This document shows, one piece after another, positions 36,933 to 45,085 of a stretch of DNA of 64,000 nt. The notes beneath the pieces are model-generated. The model searched no databases. It was not told the origin of the DNA and saw only the letters and a program-made list of their open reading frames with translations. The position numbers were made by a program, and so were the translations under genes. Origin of the DNA: Microbacterium galbinum (GTDB lineage Bacteria > Actinomycetota > Actinomycetes > Actinomycetales > Microbacteriaceae). The stretch covers positions 2,232,001 to 2,296,000 of the forward strand of contig NZ_JAHWXM010000001.1 in the NCBI RefSeq assembly GCF_023091225.1, given 5' to 3'. The number at the start of each line of letters is the position of its first letter. Position 1 is the stretch's first letter.

Positions 36933-37697
36933 TCATCGGGTCCTCCGTCGAACGGCGATGACGGTGCCCGACGCGATGGCGGCGATGGCTCCCGCACCGA
37001 GGATCAGCCAGGGTGCGGCATCCGCGCCCGTGACGGCGAGCGAGCCGTCCGTCGTCGTGCCCGATCCGGAACCGGAACCCGAACCCGATCCGGTGTCGGG
37101 ATCGCCGCCATCGGAGCCACCATCGGAGCCTCCGTCACCGGGCCCCGGCTCGGTGTCCTCATCGGCGGTGATCTCCACCGTCGTCGACGTGCCCGGCGCG
37201 TCGGAATCGACCGTCGACGATGCGGTGCTCGAGTCGACGATGCGTCCGTTCGCGATGTCGAGCGAGGCGTCGCCCGCCTCGAGTGCGGTGAAGGTGAGTG
37301 TGACCAGGGTCTGCGTGCCGGTCAGACCGGGTGAGGTGCCGAGCCGGGTCGCGGCGACCGCGATCTCACTGCCCGAGTCGGTCGCCGATCCGAAGCCGCC
37401 GGTCGGGAGGATCTCGCTGTCGGCGACGAACGCGAGGAGGTCGGGGTCGTAGGCGATGTCGAGCTCGTACGCGTAGGCGTCGACCAGGCCGGTGAACACC
37501 GCGCTGACGGTGATCGTGTCACCGACGGACACCGACGTCGGAGCGGCGGTGAGGGTGGCGGTTTCGTAGGAGTCGGGCACCACCACGGCCGAGGCGGGTG
37601 ATGCCGCACCGAACGCGAGGAGCGTCGCGGCCGTGAATGCGACGCCGGATGCGAGCGCTCGCAACCGGCGGAATCGGGCAGGGGGGATCTCGGGCAT
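36933..37697 (-). CDS. Cohesin-domain surface protein with a LAVTG sorting signal
   Basis: A 254-residue protein. The signal peptide ends at about ASPASA (36). Residues 45-170 fit a cohesin domain: VSVGDTITVSAVFTG, YAYELDIAYDPDLLAFV and the later GTQTLVTLTFTALEAGDASLDI strands are the recognised pattern. A Gly/Ser/Asp/Pro-rich linker follows (about 175-218), then LAVTG at 220-224, a hydrophobic helix and RRRTR, a class E-type sortase signal. It is therefore a single-cohesin scaffold fixed to the wall. The downstream gene encodes an amidase with a dockerin-like module; 50 bases separate them by the preferred start, or they overlap by ATGA. Confidence 0.87.
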   Translation of the reverse strand: MPEIPPARFRRLRALASGVAFTAATLLAFGAASPASAVVVPDSYETATLTAAPTSVSVGDTITVSAVFTGLVDAYAYELDIAYDPDLLAFVADSEILPTGGFGSATDSGSEIAVAATRLGTSPGLTGTQTLVTLTFTALEAGDASLDIANGRIVDSSTASSTVDSDAPGTSTTVEITADEDTEPGPGDGGSDGGSDGGDPDTGSGSGSGSGSGTTTDGSLAVTGADAAPWLILGAGAIAAIASGTVIAVRRRTR

Positions 37698-37733
37698 GCG
37701 GAGCGTCTTTCGTCTGGAGAGACGAGCTCGGCT

Positions 37734-37758
37734 GCACGGCTACGCGGAGCAGCCGTGC
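37734..37758. other. Hairpin between dnaN and the cohesin gene
   Basis: GCACGGCT and its complement form an 8-bp stem with a 9-base loop in the 159-base gap after dnaN. It may be a weak dnaN terminator or part of the cohesin gene leader; no U tract follows on the minus strand. Confidence 0.4.
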
Positions 37759-37856
37759 TCAGGGGGTACGGCTGACTCTCGCAGTCGGGTGTTTCGCATT
37801 CTGAGCGCTATGGTTTCCGGCGCGTAACGGCCGGAACCGGGGCTCAGCGCAGGGGC

Positions 37857-39002
37857 TCAGCGCAGCAGGAGGTTCGGCTGCAGGAGGTACTTGAACGAGT
37901 CGAGACCCGCCTGGTCGACCGAGGTCTGGCTCGTGATCAGCACCGGGCTGAGCTTGTTGGCGTTGTCGCTCGAGGTGAACGTGACGCGCACGAACTCGCT
38001 CTTCACGGCTCCGAGCGCCTCGATCAGGTACTGCGGGTTGAGGCCGAGCACGACCTCTTCGCCACCGGAGAGGATCGCGTCGACCGACTCGGAGGCGCGA
38101 GCGTGCTCGCTGCCCGAGGCATCCATCGTCACGCTGTCGCTCGAGAACGTGAACCGCAGCGGAGCCGCGCGATCGAGCACGAGGGCGACACGACGCACGG
38201 CCTCGATGAGGTCGGCGGTGTTGACGACCGCGTAGTGGTCGGTCTGCTCGGGGAACAGGCGGCGCACGGGCGGGAAGTTGCCCTTGATCAGCAACGAGGT
38301 GACGGTCTTGTTCCCCGCGGTGAACGCGATGATCTCGCGGTCGCCGGCACCCGAGAACGCGATCTGGATGGTTCCGGCGTGGCCGAAGGTCTTCCCGACC
38401 TCGACGAGCGTGCGGGCGGGGACGAGCGCGGTCTGATCCCCAGCGGATTCGCCGTCCCACGGCACGTCGCGGAGCGATACGCGGTAGCGGTCGGTCGCGA
38501 CGAGACTCAGACTCTGGCCCGATACCTCGAGCTGCACACCCGTGAGAACCGGGGTGACGTCGTCACGCGAAGCGGCGAAGCCGACCTGGGCGATCGCCGT
38601 GCCGAAGTCGTCGGCCGGGACGACACCGGAGGAGCCGGCGACCTCGGGGATCGACGGGTACTCCTCGACGGGCATGGCCGCGAGGGTGAATCGGGCGGAT
38701 CCGCAGGTGACCGTGATGCCGCCGTCTTCCTCGACCGCGATCTCGATCGGAGCGTTCGGCAGACGGCTGGCGATGTCGGAGAGCAGACGGCCGTGCACGA
38801 GGATCGTGCCGGGGGTGTCGACGGTGGCCTCGATCGTGGTGCGTGCGGATGCCTCGTAGTCGAAGGCCGAGAGGGTCAGCCCTGAACCGTCCGCCTCGAT
38901 CAGCACTCCGGCGAGGATCGGCTGCGGGTTGCGCTGCGGCAGAAGCTTGACGACGAACGACACTGCCTCGCTGAAGACATCGCGGTTGACCTGAAACCTC
39001 AC
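37857..39002 (-). CDS. dnaN: DNA polymerase III sliding clamp (beta subunit)
   Basis: A 381-residue clamp of three repeated domains that tethers polymerase III to DNA. The start is GTG at 39002 with AGGGAG ahead. Family segments include MRFQVNRDVFSEAVSFVVKLLPQRNPQPILAGVLIEA at the start and YLLQPNLLLR at the end. It lies directly downstream of oriC on the left-moving side. The usual next gene, recF, is separated from it here by the cohesin and amidase genes. Confidence 0.97.
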   Translation of the reverse strand: MRFQVNRDVFSEAVSFVVKLLPQRNPQPILAGVLIEADGSGLTLSAFDYEASARTTIEATVDTPGTILVHGRLLSDIASRLPNAPIEIAVEEDGGITVTCGSARFTLAAMPVEEYPSIPEVAGSSGVVPADDFGTAIAQVGFAASRDDVTPVLTGVQLEVSGQSLSLVATDRYRVSLRDVPWDGESAGDQTALVPARTLVEVGKTFGHAGTIQIAFSGAGDREIIAFTAGNKTVTSLLIKGNFPPVRRLFPEQTDHYAVVNTADLIEAVRRVALVLDRAAPLRFTFSSDSVTMDASGSEHARASESVDAILSGGEEVVLGLNPQYLIEALGAVKSEFVRVTFTSSDNANKLSPVLITSQTSVDQAGLDSFKYLLQPNLLLR

Positions 39003-39160
39003 GGGTGCTCCCTTGTCGTCGATCTAGGACGGTGTCGTCGGTACTGCTGCGAGGTGGGCCCACCGCAGGGCTTCCCATGCTAGCCCCAGAGACCTTCGGA
39101 TCCCTACGCCGACGGGAATCTGTCGTTCGGGGTGGTTCTCCCCACCGTCTGGTGATCGGA

Positions 39161-39420
39161 TCGCGCCTTAACCGGGTTAACTCCTTAACGGTGTTAACAG
39201 CTGTGGATACTGTGGATAACTCGGTGGATAGTAGTCGCGAGTAGGGAACTACACGCTTGTCAGTTGTGGAATCCCTGAGGAAACCGCGGGTTCGAGGCAT
39301 CCGACCGTCCGGTCCGTCCCCCGAAGTTATCCACAGGTTTGGGTCTTCGGACCTCATTCATCCCGATGTGATTCACAACCATCCACAAGTTATCCACATG
39401 TGCATAGAGGCATTTATCGG
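39161..39420. other. Chromosomal replication origin (oriC)
   Basis: The dnaA-dnaN gap (39003-39517) is AT-richer than its surroundings. Perfect DnaA boxes are at 39211-39219 (minus), 39327-39335 (plus) and 39390-39398 (plus), all TTATCCACA. Near matches are GTATCCACA at 39202-39210 (minus), TGATTCACA at 39369-39377 and CCATCCACA at 39379-39387. Next to the left-most boxes is a run of TTAAC and GTTAA units (about 39168-39200), a fair candidate for the unwinding element. The remainder, 39003-39160, holds only the dnaN leader. Confidence 0.88.
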
Positions 39421-39445
39421 ATGCCGCGGATCGTCGTCAAGTCCG

Positions 39446-39487
39446 AAAAAAGGGGGACACGACCCGCGAACGGATGCCGTGTCCCCC
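39446..39487 (-). terminator. Terminator after dnaA
   Basis: A 10-bp stem (GGGGGACACG with its complement) and 16-base loop, followed on the minus strand by six T residues, 30 bases beyond the dnaA stop. It keeps dnaA transcription from running into oriC. Confidence 0.85.
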
Positions 39488-39517
39488 TTCTCGAGGCGCT
39501 GACTGCGGTGCGAGCGG

Positions 39518-40909
39518 TCAGCGACGACCGAGCTGCGTGGTGATCTCGGTCACCTGGTTGTAGATGGAGCGACGCTCTTTCATGAGGTCGCTGATCTTCT
39601 TGTAGGCGTACATCACCGTGGTGTGGTCGCGGTTGCCGAACAGCTGACCGATCTTCGGCAGCGAGAGGCTCGTGCGTTCCCGGCAGAGGTACATGGCGAT
39701 CTGACGCGCCGTCGCGATCTGCTGCGAGCGACTCGATCCGTACAGGTCGTCGACGGTGAGCTTGAAGTACTGAGCGGTCGCCGTGATGATGTCGGTCGGC
39801 GAGATGATGTTGTCCTCCGCCGTGTCGACGATGTCTCGCAGCACCGTCTGGGCGAGGGAGATGTCGAGCGCCGAGCGGTTCAGGCTCGCGAAGGCCGAGA
39901 CACGGATGAGTGCGCCCTCGAGTTCGCGGATGTTCGACGACACCACGGTCGCGATGTACTCGAGCACCTCGTCGGGGATGTGGAGGGCCTCGCTCTGCGC
40001 CTTCTTGCGCAGGATGGCGATACGCGTCTCGAGGTCGGGCGCCTGCACGTCGGTGATCAGACCCCACTCGAATCGGCTGCGCATGCGGTCCTCGAAGCCG
40101 GTGAGGTGTTTCGGCGCGACATCGCTCGTGATCACGACTTGCTTGTTGTGATCGTGGAGGGTGTTGAAGGTGTGGAAGAACGCTTCCTGCGTCTCGGCGC
40201 GACCCTGCAGGAACTGGATGTCGTCGATGAGCAGGATGTCGACCTCGCGGTAGCGCGCCTGGAACGCGGCGCCGCGGTTGTTCGCGATCGAGTTGATGAA
40301 GTCGTTCGTGAACTCCTCGCTCGAGACGTAGCGCACCTTGACTCCCGCGTAGAGGGACTGGGCGTAGTCGCCGATCGCGTGGAGGAGGTGGGTCTTACCC
40401 AGCCCCGAGTCGCCGTAGATGAAGAGGGGGTTGTACGCCTTGGCCGGCGCCTCGGCCACGGCGACCGCCGCCGCGTGCGCGAAACGGTTGGACTGACCGA
40501 TGACGAAGTTGTCGAACGTGTACTTGGGGTTGAGGCGCGACTCGTGGCGCAGCGGCGTCGGCTGCTCCATCGGCGACTCGACGCGCACGTTCTCCTGTCG
40601 CCCGAAGTCGGCCACGGCGATGGGGGCGGTGGGCTGCTCGGCGAGCTCGTGGTTGACCACGACGCGGAAAGAGGTGACCTCTTCACCGATGTGGGTGAGG
40701 GCCTCCATGATCGGCAACCGCAGACGCTTGTTGATCTGTGCGGCGGTGAGGTCGTTGGGCACCTCGAGATAGAGGGTGGCCGACATGACCCCTGCCGGGA
40801 CGGCGAGACTCAGGAAGCCCTGCAGCTGCGGCGTGACCCGATCGTCATCGACCAGCAACTCCTGCACCGTGGTCCAGATCGGGACGTCGGGCTGGGCAGG
40901 TGAGGACAT
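39518..40909 (-). CDS. dnaA: Chromosomal replication initiator protein DnaA
   Basis: A 463-residue initiator. The ATG at 40909 (MSSPAQPDVPIWTTVQ) is the family start; upstream in-frame codons are leader. Domain I covers about 1-90, a short linker follows, and the AAA+ domain has Walker A GDSGLGKTH (about 165-172) and Walker B ILLIDDIQF. The C-terminal helix-turn-helix for DnaA-box binding contains FGNRDHTTVMYAYKKI. Domain II is short compared with Streptomyces. DnaA boxes on both sides of its promoter suggest autoregulation. Confidence 0.98.
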   Translation of the reverse strand: MSSPAQPDVPIWTTVQELLVDDDRVTPQLQGFLSLAVPAGVMSATLYLEVPNDLTAAQINKRLRLPIMEALTHIGEEVTSFRVVVNHELAEQPTAPIAVADFGRQENVRVESPMEQPTPLRHESRLNPKYTFDNFVIGQSNRFAHAAAVAVAEAPAKAYNPLFIYGDSGLGKTHLLHAIGDYAQSLYAGVKVRYVSSEEFTNDFINSIANNRGAAFQARYREVDILLIDDIQFLQGRAETQEAFFHTFNTLHDHNKQVVITSDVAPKHLTGFEDRMRSRFEWGLITDVQAPDLETRIAILRKKAQSEALHIPDEVLEYIATVVSSNIRELEGALIRVSAFASLNRSALDISLAQTVLRDIVDTAEDNIISPTDIITATAQYFKLTVDDLYGSSRSQQIATARQIAMYLCRERTSLSLPKIGQLFGNRDHTTVMYAYKKISDLMKERRSIYNQVTEITTQLGRR

Positions 40910-40958
40910 GACGCTCCGGGCGGGGATCGGTGAGGGGCTGCGAGACGCGGGTCGCCCC

Positions 40959-41068
40959 TGTGGATAACTACGGATGCCAACGGTAGTCATCGCAGCCGGG
41001 AACGGCAACCTGCCCTGGAAAATCAACGCGCGTGTTGTGTCACGCCCGGCGTTCGAGGTTGTGGATAA
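40959..41068 (-). promoter_or_regulatory. dnaA promoter with two flanking DnaA boxes
   Basis: On the minus strand TTGCCG (41003-41008) and TACCGT (40980-40985) are spaced by 17 bases. Perfect TTATCCACA boxes lie downstream of it at 40959-40967 and upstream at 41060-41068. The transcript would have a leader of roughly 65 bases. The layout fits repression of dnaA by its own product. Confidence 0.7.
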
Positions 41069-41113
41069 TGGCTGTGCGGTACTCACCGATCCACCGCGGC
41101 GAAGCGCGCAGAT

Positions 41114-41142
41114 TTGCTCTGTGCGCCGCCGCGACGTACCCT
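41114..41142 (+). promoter_or_regulatory. Probable promoter of rpmH-rnpA
   Basis: TTGCTC (41114-41119) and TACCCT (41137-41142) are 17 bases apart, giving an untranslated leader of about 80 bases before rpmH. It diverges from the dnaA promoter in the 320-base gap between the two genes; nothing else is evident there. Confidence 0.5.
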
Positions 41143-41229
41143 TAGTCGGTTGACTTATGCCTTTTCGGCAGTTCCCAAAATTGTCTCCGGTCGCAGTGAA
41201 TCCGGTGGCAGCATTCCCGGAGTGATCTT

Positions 41230-41367
41230 ATGAGCAAGCGCACCTTCCAGCCCAACAACCGTCGTCGCGCCAAGAAGCACGGCTTCCGCGCCCGTATGCG
41301 TACCCGTGCGGGTCGTGGCATCCTCGCCGCGCGTCGTGCGAAGGGCCGCACCGAGCTCTCCGCGTAA
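41230..41367 (+). CDS. rpmH: 50S ribosomal protein L34
   Basis: A 45-residue, strongly basic protein ([19 protein letters not shown]...RTELSA) that binds 23S rRNA. The sequence matches the whole L34 family from the first residue. It diverges from dnaA and is followed after six bases by rnpA, the universal order. Confidence 0.98.
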   Translation: MSKRTFQPNNRRRAKKHGFRARMRTRAGRGILAARRAKGRTELSA

Positions 41368-41373
41368 TCCGCT

Positions 41374-41721
41374 GTGCTCGCCCGCGCCTATCGGCTGACC
41401 CGCGGGAGCGACTACCGGTTGGTCGTTCGTCGCGGTTCACGCTGTGGCGGGGCGCGCGTCATCACCTCGATGATGACGACGGATGAGAGCAGGGCCGCGC
41501 GTTTCGGCTTCATCATCAGCAAGCAGGTCGGCGGGGCGGTGGTTCGAAACACCGTGCGGCGTCGACTCAAAGCTGTGTGCGCCGAAGCGCTGTCGCGCGT
41601 ACCCCAGGGCACGGATGTCGTCATCCGTGCCCTTCCGTCGTCCGCGACCGCGACCTACGCCGAGCTCCAGGCCGATGTCGAGCGCTGCTTCTCCCGACTC
41701 GCACCGACGGACGCGCGATGA
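41374..41721 (+). CDS. rnpA: Ribonuclease P protein component
   Basis: A 115-residue basic protein that assists the RNase P RNA in 5' maturation of tRNAs. The GTG start is six bases after rpmH. Family features are YRLTRGSDYRLVVRRG and the RNR-type motif VVRNTVRRRLKAV. The stop overlaps yidD by ATGA. Confidence 0.96.
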   Translation: MLARAYRLTRGSDYRLVVRRGSRCGGARVITSMMTTDESRAARFGFIISKQVGGAVVRNTVRRRLKAVCAEALSRVPQGTDVVIRALPSSATATYAELQADVERCFSRLAPTDAR

Positions 41722-42068
41722 CCGCGCTGCCGGCATCCTCCATCGGGACGGGACACCTGCACACGGGTGACCTGATGCGCAGCATCCCGTTGATCCCGCG
41801 CAATCTCGTGCTCGGGTTCCTCACCGGGTACCGCAAGGTGATCTCCCCGATGTACGGAGATGTCTGTGCGTACTACCCGTCCTGTTCGGCTTACGCTGTA
41901 GGTGCGGTGCAACAGCACGGTGCCGTGCGGGGAACACTGCTCTCGGCATGGCGCATCCTCCGTTGCAATCCCTGGACCCGCGGGGGCGTCGACGACGTGA
42001 AACCGCACGAACACTTCCGCCACGACCTGACCGCCCATGGTTTCGTCGTTCCCGCTCGAAAGGACTGA
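41718..42068 (+). CDS. yidD: Membrane protein insertion efficiency factor YidD
   Basis: A 116-residue protein; the ATG overlaps the rnpA stop, giving a longer N-terminus (about 20 residues) than many relatives, so a later start such as the ATG at MRSIPLI is possible. The family core is YRKVISPMYGDVCAYYPSCSAYAVGAVQQHG with its cysteines, then GTLLSAWRILRCNPWTRGGVDDV. It supports YidC, whose gene follows by four bases. Confidence 0.94.
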   Translation: MTALPASSIGTGHLHTGDLMRSIPLIPRNLVLGFLTGYRKVISPMYGDVCAYYPSCSAYAVGAVQQHGAVRGTLLSAWRILRCNPWTRGGVDDVKPHEHFRHDLTAHGFVVPARKD

Positions 42069-42071
42069 CCG

Positions 42072-43136
42072 GTGGGTCTCGACCTTCTGCTCGCCAGCGT
42101 CTCACCGTCGCCGGCCCCCTCCTCCGGAGGTTTCGATCTGATCGGAACCATCCTCTGGCCGCTCAAGTGGCTGGTCGAGCTGGTGCTCGTCGCCTGGCAC
42201 TGGCTGTTGACCGCCGTCGGCCTGCCGGCAGCGTCGGGGATCACCTGGGTCCTGTCGATCGTCGGTCTCGTCATCGTGGTGCGTGCTGCTCTGATCCCGC
42301 TCTTCGTGAAGCAGATCAAGAGCCAGCGAAAGATGATGGAAATCGCTCCTGAACTGCGGAAAGTCCAGGAGAAGTACAAGGGCAAGCGCGACCAGCTCAG
42401 CCGTGAGGCCATGAGTCGCGAGACGATGGCCCTGTACAAGAAGCACGGCACGACGCCGATGTCGAGCTGTCTCCCGCTCCTCGTGCAGATGCCGGTCTTC
42501 TTCTCGCTCTTCAGCGTGCTCAGCGATGTCACCAAGCACCACGCGGCCGGCATCGGCGGTGTGGGCCTGCTCAACGCCGAGCTCACGGAGCAGTTCTACG
42601 ACGCGAAGCTCTTCGGCGTCGCCTCGCTGCACGAGACGCTGGGCAACGCGGTCGACGCCGGCAACACCACGGCGATCATCATCCTGGTCACGCTCGTGGT
42701 GCTCATGATCGGTTCGCAGTTCTTCACCCAGCTGCAGATCATCTCGAAGAACCTGTCGCCCGAGGCCAAGACCGGCCAGGCGTACCAGATGCAGAAGATC
42801 ATGCTCTACGTTCTGCCGCTGGGCTTCATCTTCTCGGGTATCTTCTTCCCGCTCGGCGTCGTCGTGTACTGGTTCATCTCGAACCTGTGGACGATGGGGC
42901 AGCAGTTCCTCGTCATCCGCGAGATGCCGACCCCCGGATCCGAAGCAGCCAAGGCCCGCGAGGAGCGCCTCGCTCGCAAGGGCAAGGCGATCGACTCCTC
43001 GGGCAAGGTCGTTCCGATGGCCGCTTACGAGGCCGAGCAGAAGCGTCTGTTCGACGAGGCGGAGAAGGCCAAGGCCGAAGCCCCGAAGCGTCAGCAGCCG
43101 GTGGGTAAGAAGCGCGCGAAGAAGAAGGGCTCCTGA
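42072..43136 (+). CDS. yidC: Membrane protein insertase YidC
   Basis: A 354-residue Oxa1/YidC-type insertase with five or so membrane helices and no large periplasmic domain, as in Gram-positive bacteria. The hydrophilic-groove arginine region is VRAALIPLFVKQIKSQRKM; later segments include MPVFFSLFSVL and a final helix with FPLGVVVYWFISNLWTMGQQ. The Lys/Glu-rich C-terminal tail ends KKRAKKKGS, which fits ribosome contact. GTG start behind AAAGGA. The stop overlaps the next ATG (TGATG). Confidence 0.96.
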   Translation: MGLDLLLASVSPSPAPSSGGFDLIGTILWPLKWLVELVLVAWHWLLTAVGLPAASGITWVLSIVGLVIVVRAALIPLFVKQIKSQRKMMEIAPELRKVQEKYKGKRDQLSREAMSRETMALYKKHGTTPMSSCLPLLVQMPVFFSLFSVLSDVTKHHAAGIGGVGLLNAELTEQFYDAKLFGVASLHETLGNAVDAGNTTAIIILVTLVVLMIGSQFFTQLQIISKNLSPEAKTGQAYQMQKIMLYVLPLGFIFSGIFFPLGVVVYWFISNLWTMGQQFLVIREMPTPGSEAAKAREERLARKGKAIDSSGKVVPMAAYEAEQKRLFDEAEKAKAEAPKRQQPVGKKRAKKKGS

Positions 43137-43627
43137 TGAGCGAGAGCGTGACCGAGAACGTCGAGCCCACGGTGGCCGAGCTCGAGAACGAGGGCGACAT
43201 CGCCGCGGACTACCTCGAAGAGCTGCTCGACATCGCCGACATCGACGGTGACCTGAATCTCGATGTTCGTCAGGGACGTGCGTACGTCTCGGTCGAGGCG
43301 GAGGGCGACGGCCTCACCCTCCTGTCGGCTCCCGACACGGTTCAGGCGCTGCAGGAGCTCACGCGCCTCGCCGTGCAGAGCAAGACCGGATCGTTCTCCC
43401 GCCTGATCCTCGACATCGGCGGTTCGCGCGACACGCGTCGTCGTCAGCTCGAGACGCTGGTGGATGCCGCTGCAGCGAAGCTCGATGAGGGTGCGTCTCA
43501 GGCGTCGCTGCCCTCGATGTCGAGCTACGAGCGGAAGCTCGTGCACGACATCGCGGCGGAACGCGGACTCGTCTCCGAGTCGTACGGCGAGGGCGCGGAC
43601 CGTCACACGGTTCTGCGCCGTCGCTGA
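43136..43627 (+). CDS. jag: Jag family KH/R3H RNA-binding protein
   Basis: A 163-residue protein. An acidic N-terminal part leads into a KH-like domain (about 35-100) and an R3H domain (about 105-163) with LVHDIAAERGLVSESYGEGADRHTVLRRR. It is coupled to yidC by an overlap. In other Gram-positives the protein binds RNA and affects division and cell-wall synthesis, in some cases under PknB control. Confidence 0.94.
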   Translation: MSESVTENVEPTVAELENEGDIAADYLEELLDIADIDGDLNLDVRQGRAYVSVEAEGDGLTLLSAPDTVQALQELTRLAVQSKTGSFSRLILDIGGSRDTRRRQLETLVDAAAAKLDEGASQASLPSMSSYERKLVHDIAAERGLVSESYGEGADRHTVLRRR

Positions 43628-43640
43628 CATCGAACGATCG

Positions 43641-44285
43641 ATGTCGGATGTACTCGGCATGAGTGGGCTCGAGGTGGAACCAGCCGTTGCGGCCACGCTC
43701 TTCGGTGATCGGATCGACACCGCACGTGCCTTCACCGACGCCCTCGCCCGTGAAGGAGAACAGCGTGGTCTGATCGGCCCGTTGGAACTGCCGCGACTGT
43801 GGACGCGTCACATTCTGAACAGCGCGATCGCCGCACCTCTCTTCCACGGCCGTGTCGCCGACATCGGCTCTGGAGCGGGACTTCCGGGTCTGGTGCTGGC
43901 GATCGCCCGACCGGATGTGCACTGGACCCTCATCGAGCCCATGGAACGACGCGTGACGTGGTTGACCGAGCAGGTCGACGAGCTCGGCCTCGAGAACGTG
44001 GAGATCCTGCGCGCTCGCGCCGAGGATGTGGGCCGACCCGGCGCCTTCGACGTGGTCACCGCGCGTGCCGTCAGCGCTCTGCGCACACTGCTCCCTCTCA
44101 CTGCCCCGCTCGTGCGCGATGGGGGAGAGGTGACACTCCTCAAGGGGATGAACGCGGCGAACGAGATCGACGCCGCGCAGAAGCAGATCAAGAAGTACAA
44201 GCTCAGCGACGTGCGAGTGGAGGTGCTCGGTGAGGGCGTTCTCCCGGAGATCACCCGCGTGATCCGGGCCTTCGTACGCGCCTGA
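43641..44285 (+). CDS. rsmG: 16S rRNA m7G527 methyltransferase RsmG
   Basis: A 214-residue SAM methyltransferase (GidB). The SAM site VADIGSGAGLPGLVLAIARPD and the motifs LIEPMERRVTWL and ARAVSALRTLLPL fit the family. ATG at 43641 is used. Loss of this enzyme gives low-level streptomycin resistance elsewhere; the sequence here is intact. A perfect parS site starts eight bases after the stop. Confidence 0.96.
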   Translation: MSDVLGMSGLEVEPAVAATLFGDRIDTARAFTDALAREGEQRGLIGPLELPRLWTRHILNSAIAAPLFHGRVADIGSGAGLPGLVLAIARPDVHWTLIEPMERRVTWLTEQVDELGLENVEILRARAEDVGRPGAFDVVTARAVSALRTLLPLTAPLVRDGGEVTLLKGMNAANEIDAAQKQIKKYKLSDVRVEVLGEGVLPEITRVIRAFVRA

Positions 44286-44292
44286 GCGCGGA

Positions 44293-44308
44293 TGTTTCAC
44301 GTGAAACA
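44293..44308. promoter_or_regulatory. parS site 1
   Basis: TGTTTCACGTGAAACA, a perfect 16-bp palindromic ParB site just after rsmG. Confidence 0.95.
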
Positions 44309-44347
44309 TCGCATCGCCGAGGGAGGGGTCACGCCTGAGGTCGACGA

Positions 44348-44363
44348 TGTTTCACGTGAAACG
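44348..44363. promoter_or_regulatory. parS site 2
   Basis: TGTTTCACGTGAAACG, one base from consensus, 55 bases after site 1 and upstream of the acetyltransferase gene. Confidence 0.93.
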
Positions 44364-44414
44364 TCGCGCGGATTCGCTTTAGATCAGAGTGTTCGCGGTC
44401 GGGAGGGTATCGAC

Positions 44415-44858
44415 ATGGGCTGGACGTTGCGCACGAGCACATCGACCGATGCGGCGTGGATGGCCGAGCTGCGCGCCGTGGTGATGCGTCCGGATCTCGA
44501 GCGACTCGACAGGTACGACCCGACCTGGGTGCGTGAACGCTTCCTGAGGGCTTTCGTGCCGGAGAACACCTGGGTCATCGTCCTCGATGGGCGCGACGTG
44601 GGATCCGTTGCCGTTCGCGACGAGCCGGATGCCGTATGGATCGAGCACTTCTATCTGGACCCGAACGTGCAGGGCAAGGGTGTGGGGACTGCGGTGCTCA
44701 CTCACCTTCTCGAGAAGCATGACACCGGGCTCCCTTTGCGCCTCAACGTGCTGCAGGGGAGTGCCGCTCGGCGTCTCTATGAGCGTCATGGGTTCAGGCT
44801 CGAGAGCGAGGATGCCGTGGACGTCTTCATGGTTCGTGGGGGAGTGGAGTCCTCGTAG
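44415..44858 (+). CDS. GNAT family N-acetyltransferase
   Basis: A 147-residue acetyltransferase from ATG 44415, behind GGAGG at eight bases. Motif A appears as IEHFYLDPNVQGKGVGTAVLTHLL and motif B as RLYERHGFRLESED. The substrate is unknown. It is flanked by parS sites on both sides, so its promoter region may lie under ParB spreading. An upstream in-frame ATG at 44292 is part of parS site 1 and is not used. Confidence 0.9.
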   Translation: MGWTLRTSTSTDAAWMAELRAVVMRPDLERLDRYDPTWVRERFLRAFVPENTWVIVLDGRDVGSVAVRDEPDAVWIEHFYLDPNVQGKGVGTAVLTHLLEKHDTGLPLRLNVLQGSAARRLYERHGFRLESEDAVDVFMVRGGVESS

Positions 44859-44864
44859 TTCTGC

Positions 44865-44880
44865 TGTTTCACGTGAAACG
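44865..44880. promoter_or_regulatory. parS site 3
   Basis: TGTTTCACGTGAAACG, one base from consensus, seven bases after the acetyltransferase stop. Confidence 0.93.
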
Positions 44881-44910
44881 TCGGTGACTGCTTTCGTGCG
44901 TTTCTTGTGG

Positions 44911-45009
44911 GTGTGGAGGCGGCGTACTCCCTTCGTTCGCAGAGCGGGGACCCTCCCGCTTCGCGGGCCCCTCCCGATGCTCACTCCCGGGAGTACGCCA
45001 CCTCCACAC
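44911..45009. repeat. 99-bp inverted-repeat element, copy 1
   Basis: The element has 21-bp ends that are complementary at 20 of 21 positions (44911-44931 and 44989-45009), beginning GTGTGGAGG. Inside is a second hairpin with CCCGCTTCGCGGG. Copy 2 at 46718-46816 has the same length and lies in reverse orientation. It may be a small non-autonomous mobile element or a large structured repeat. Confidence 0.8.
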
Positions 45010-45069
45010 GGTGGCTTGTAGGCCTGTGCGAGCAGGGAGGAGCGGGCGCTGACGGCCTCTGGACATCTG

Positions 45070-45085
45070 TGTTTCACGTGAAACA
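45070..45085. promoter_or_regulatory. parS site 4
   Basis: TGTTTCACGTGAAACA, perfect. Confidence 0.95.

Noticed and set aside
35071..37697. The cohesin and amidase genes as a recently acquired island
   Set aside because: Codon use and GC look like the neighbours, there is no integrase, tRNA or direct-repeat border, so transfer cannot be claimed from sequence alone.
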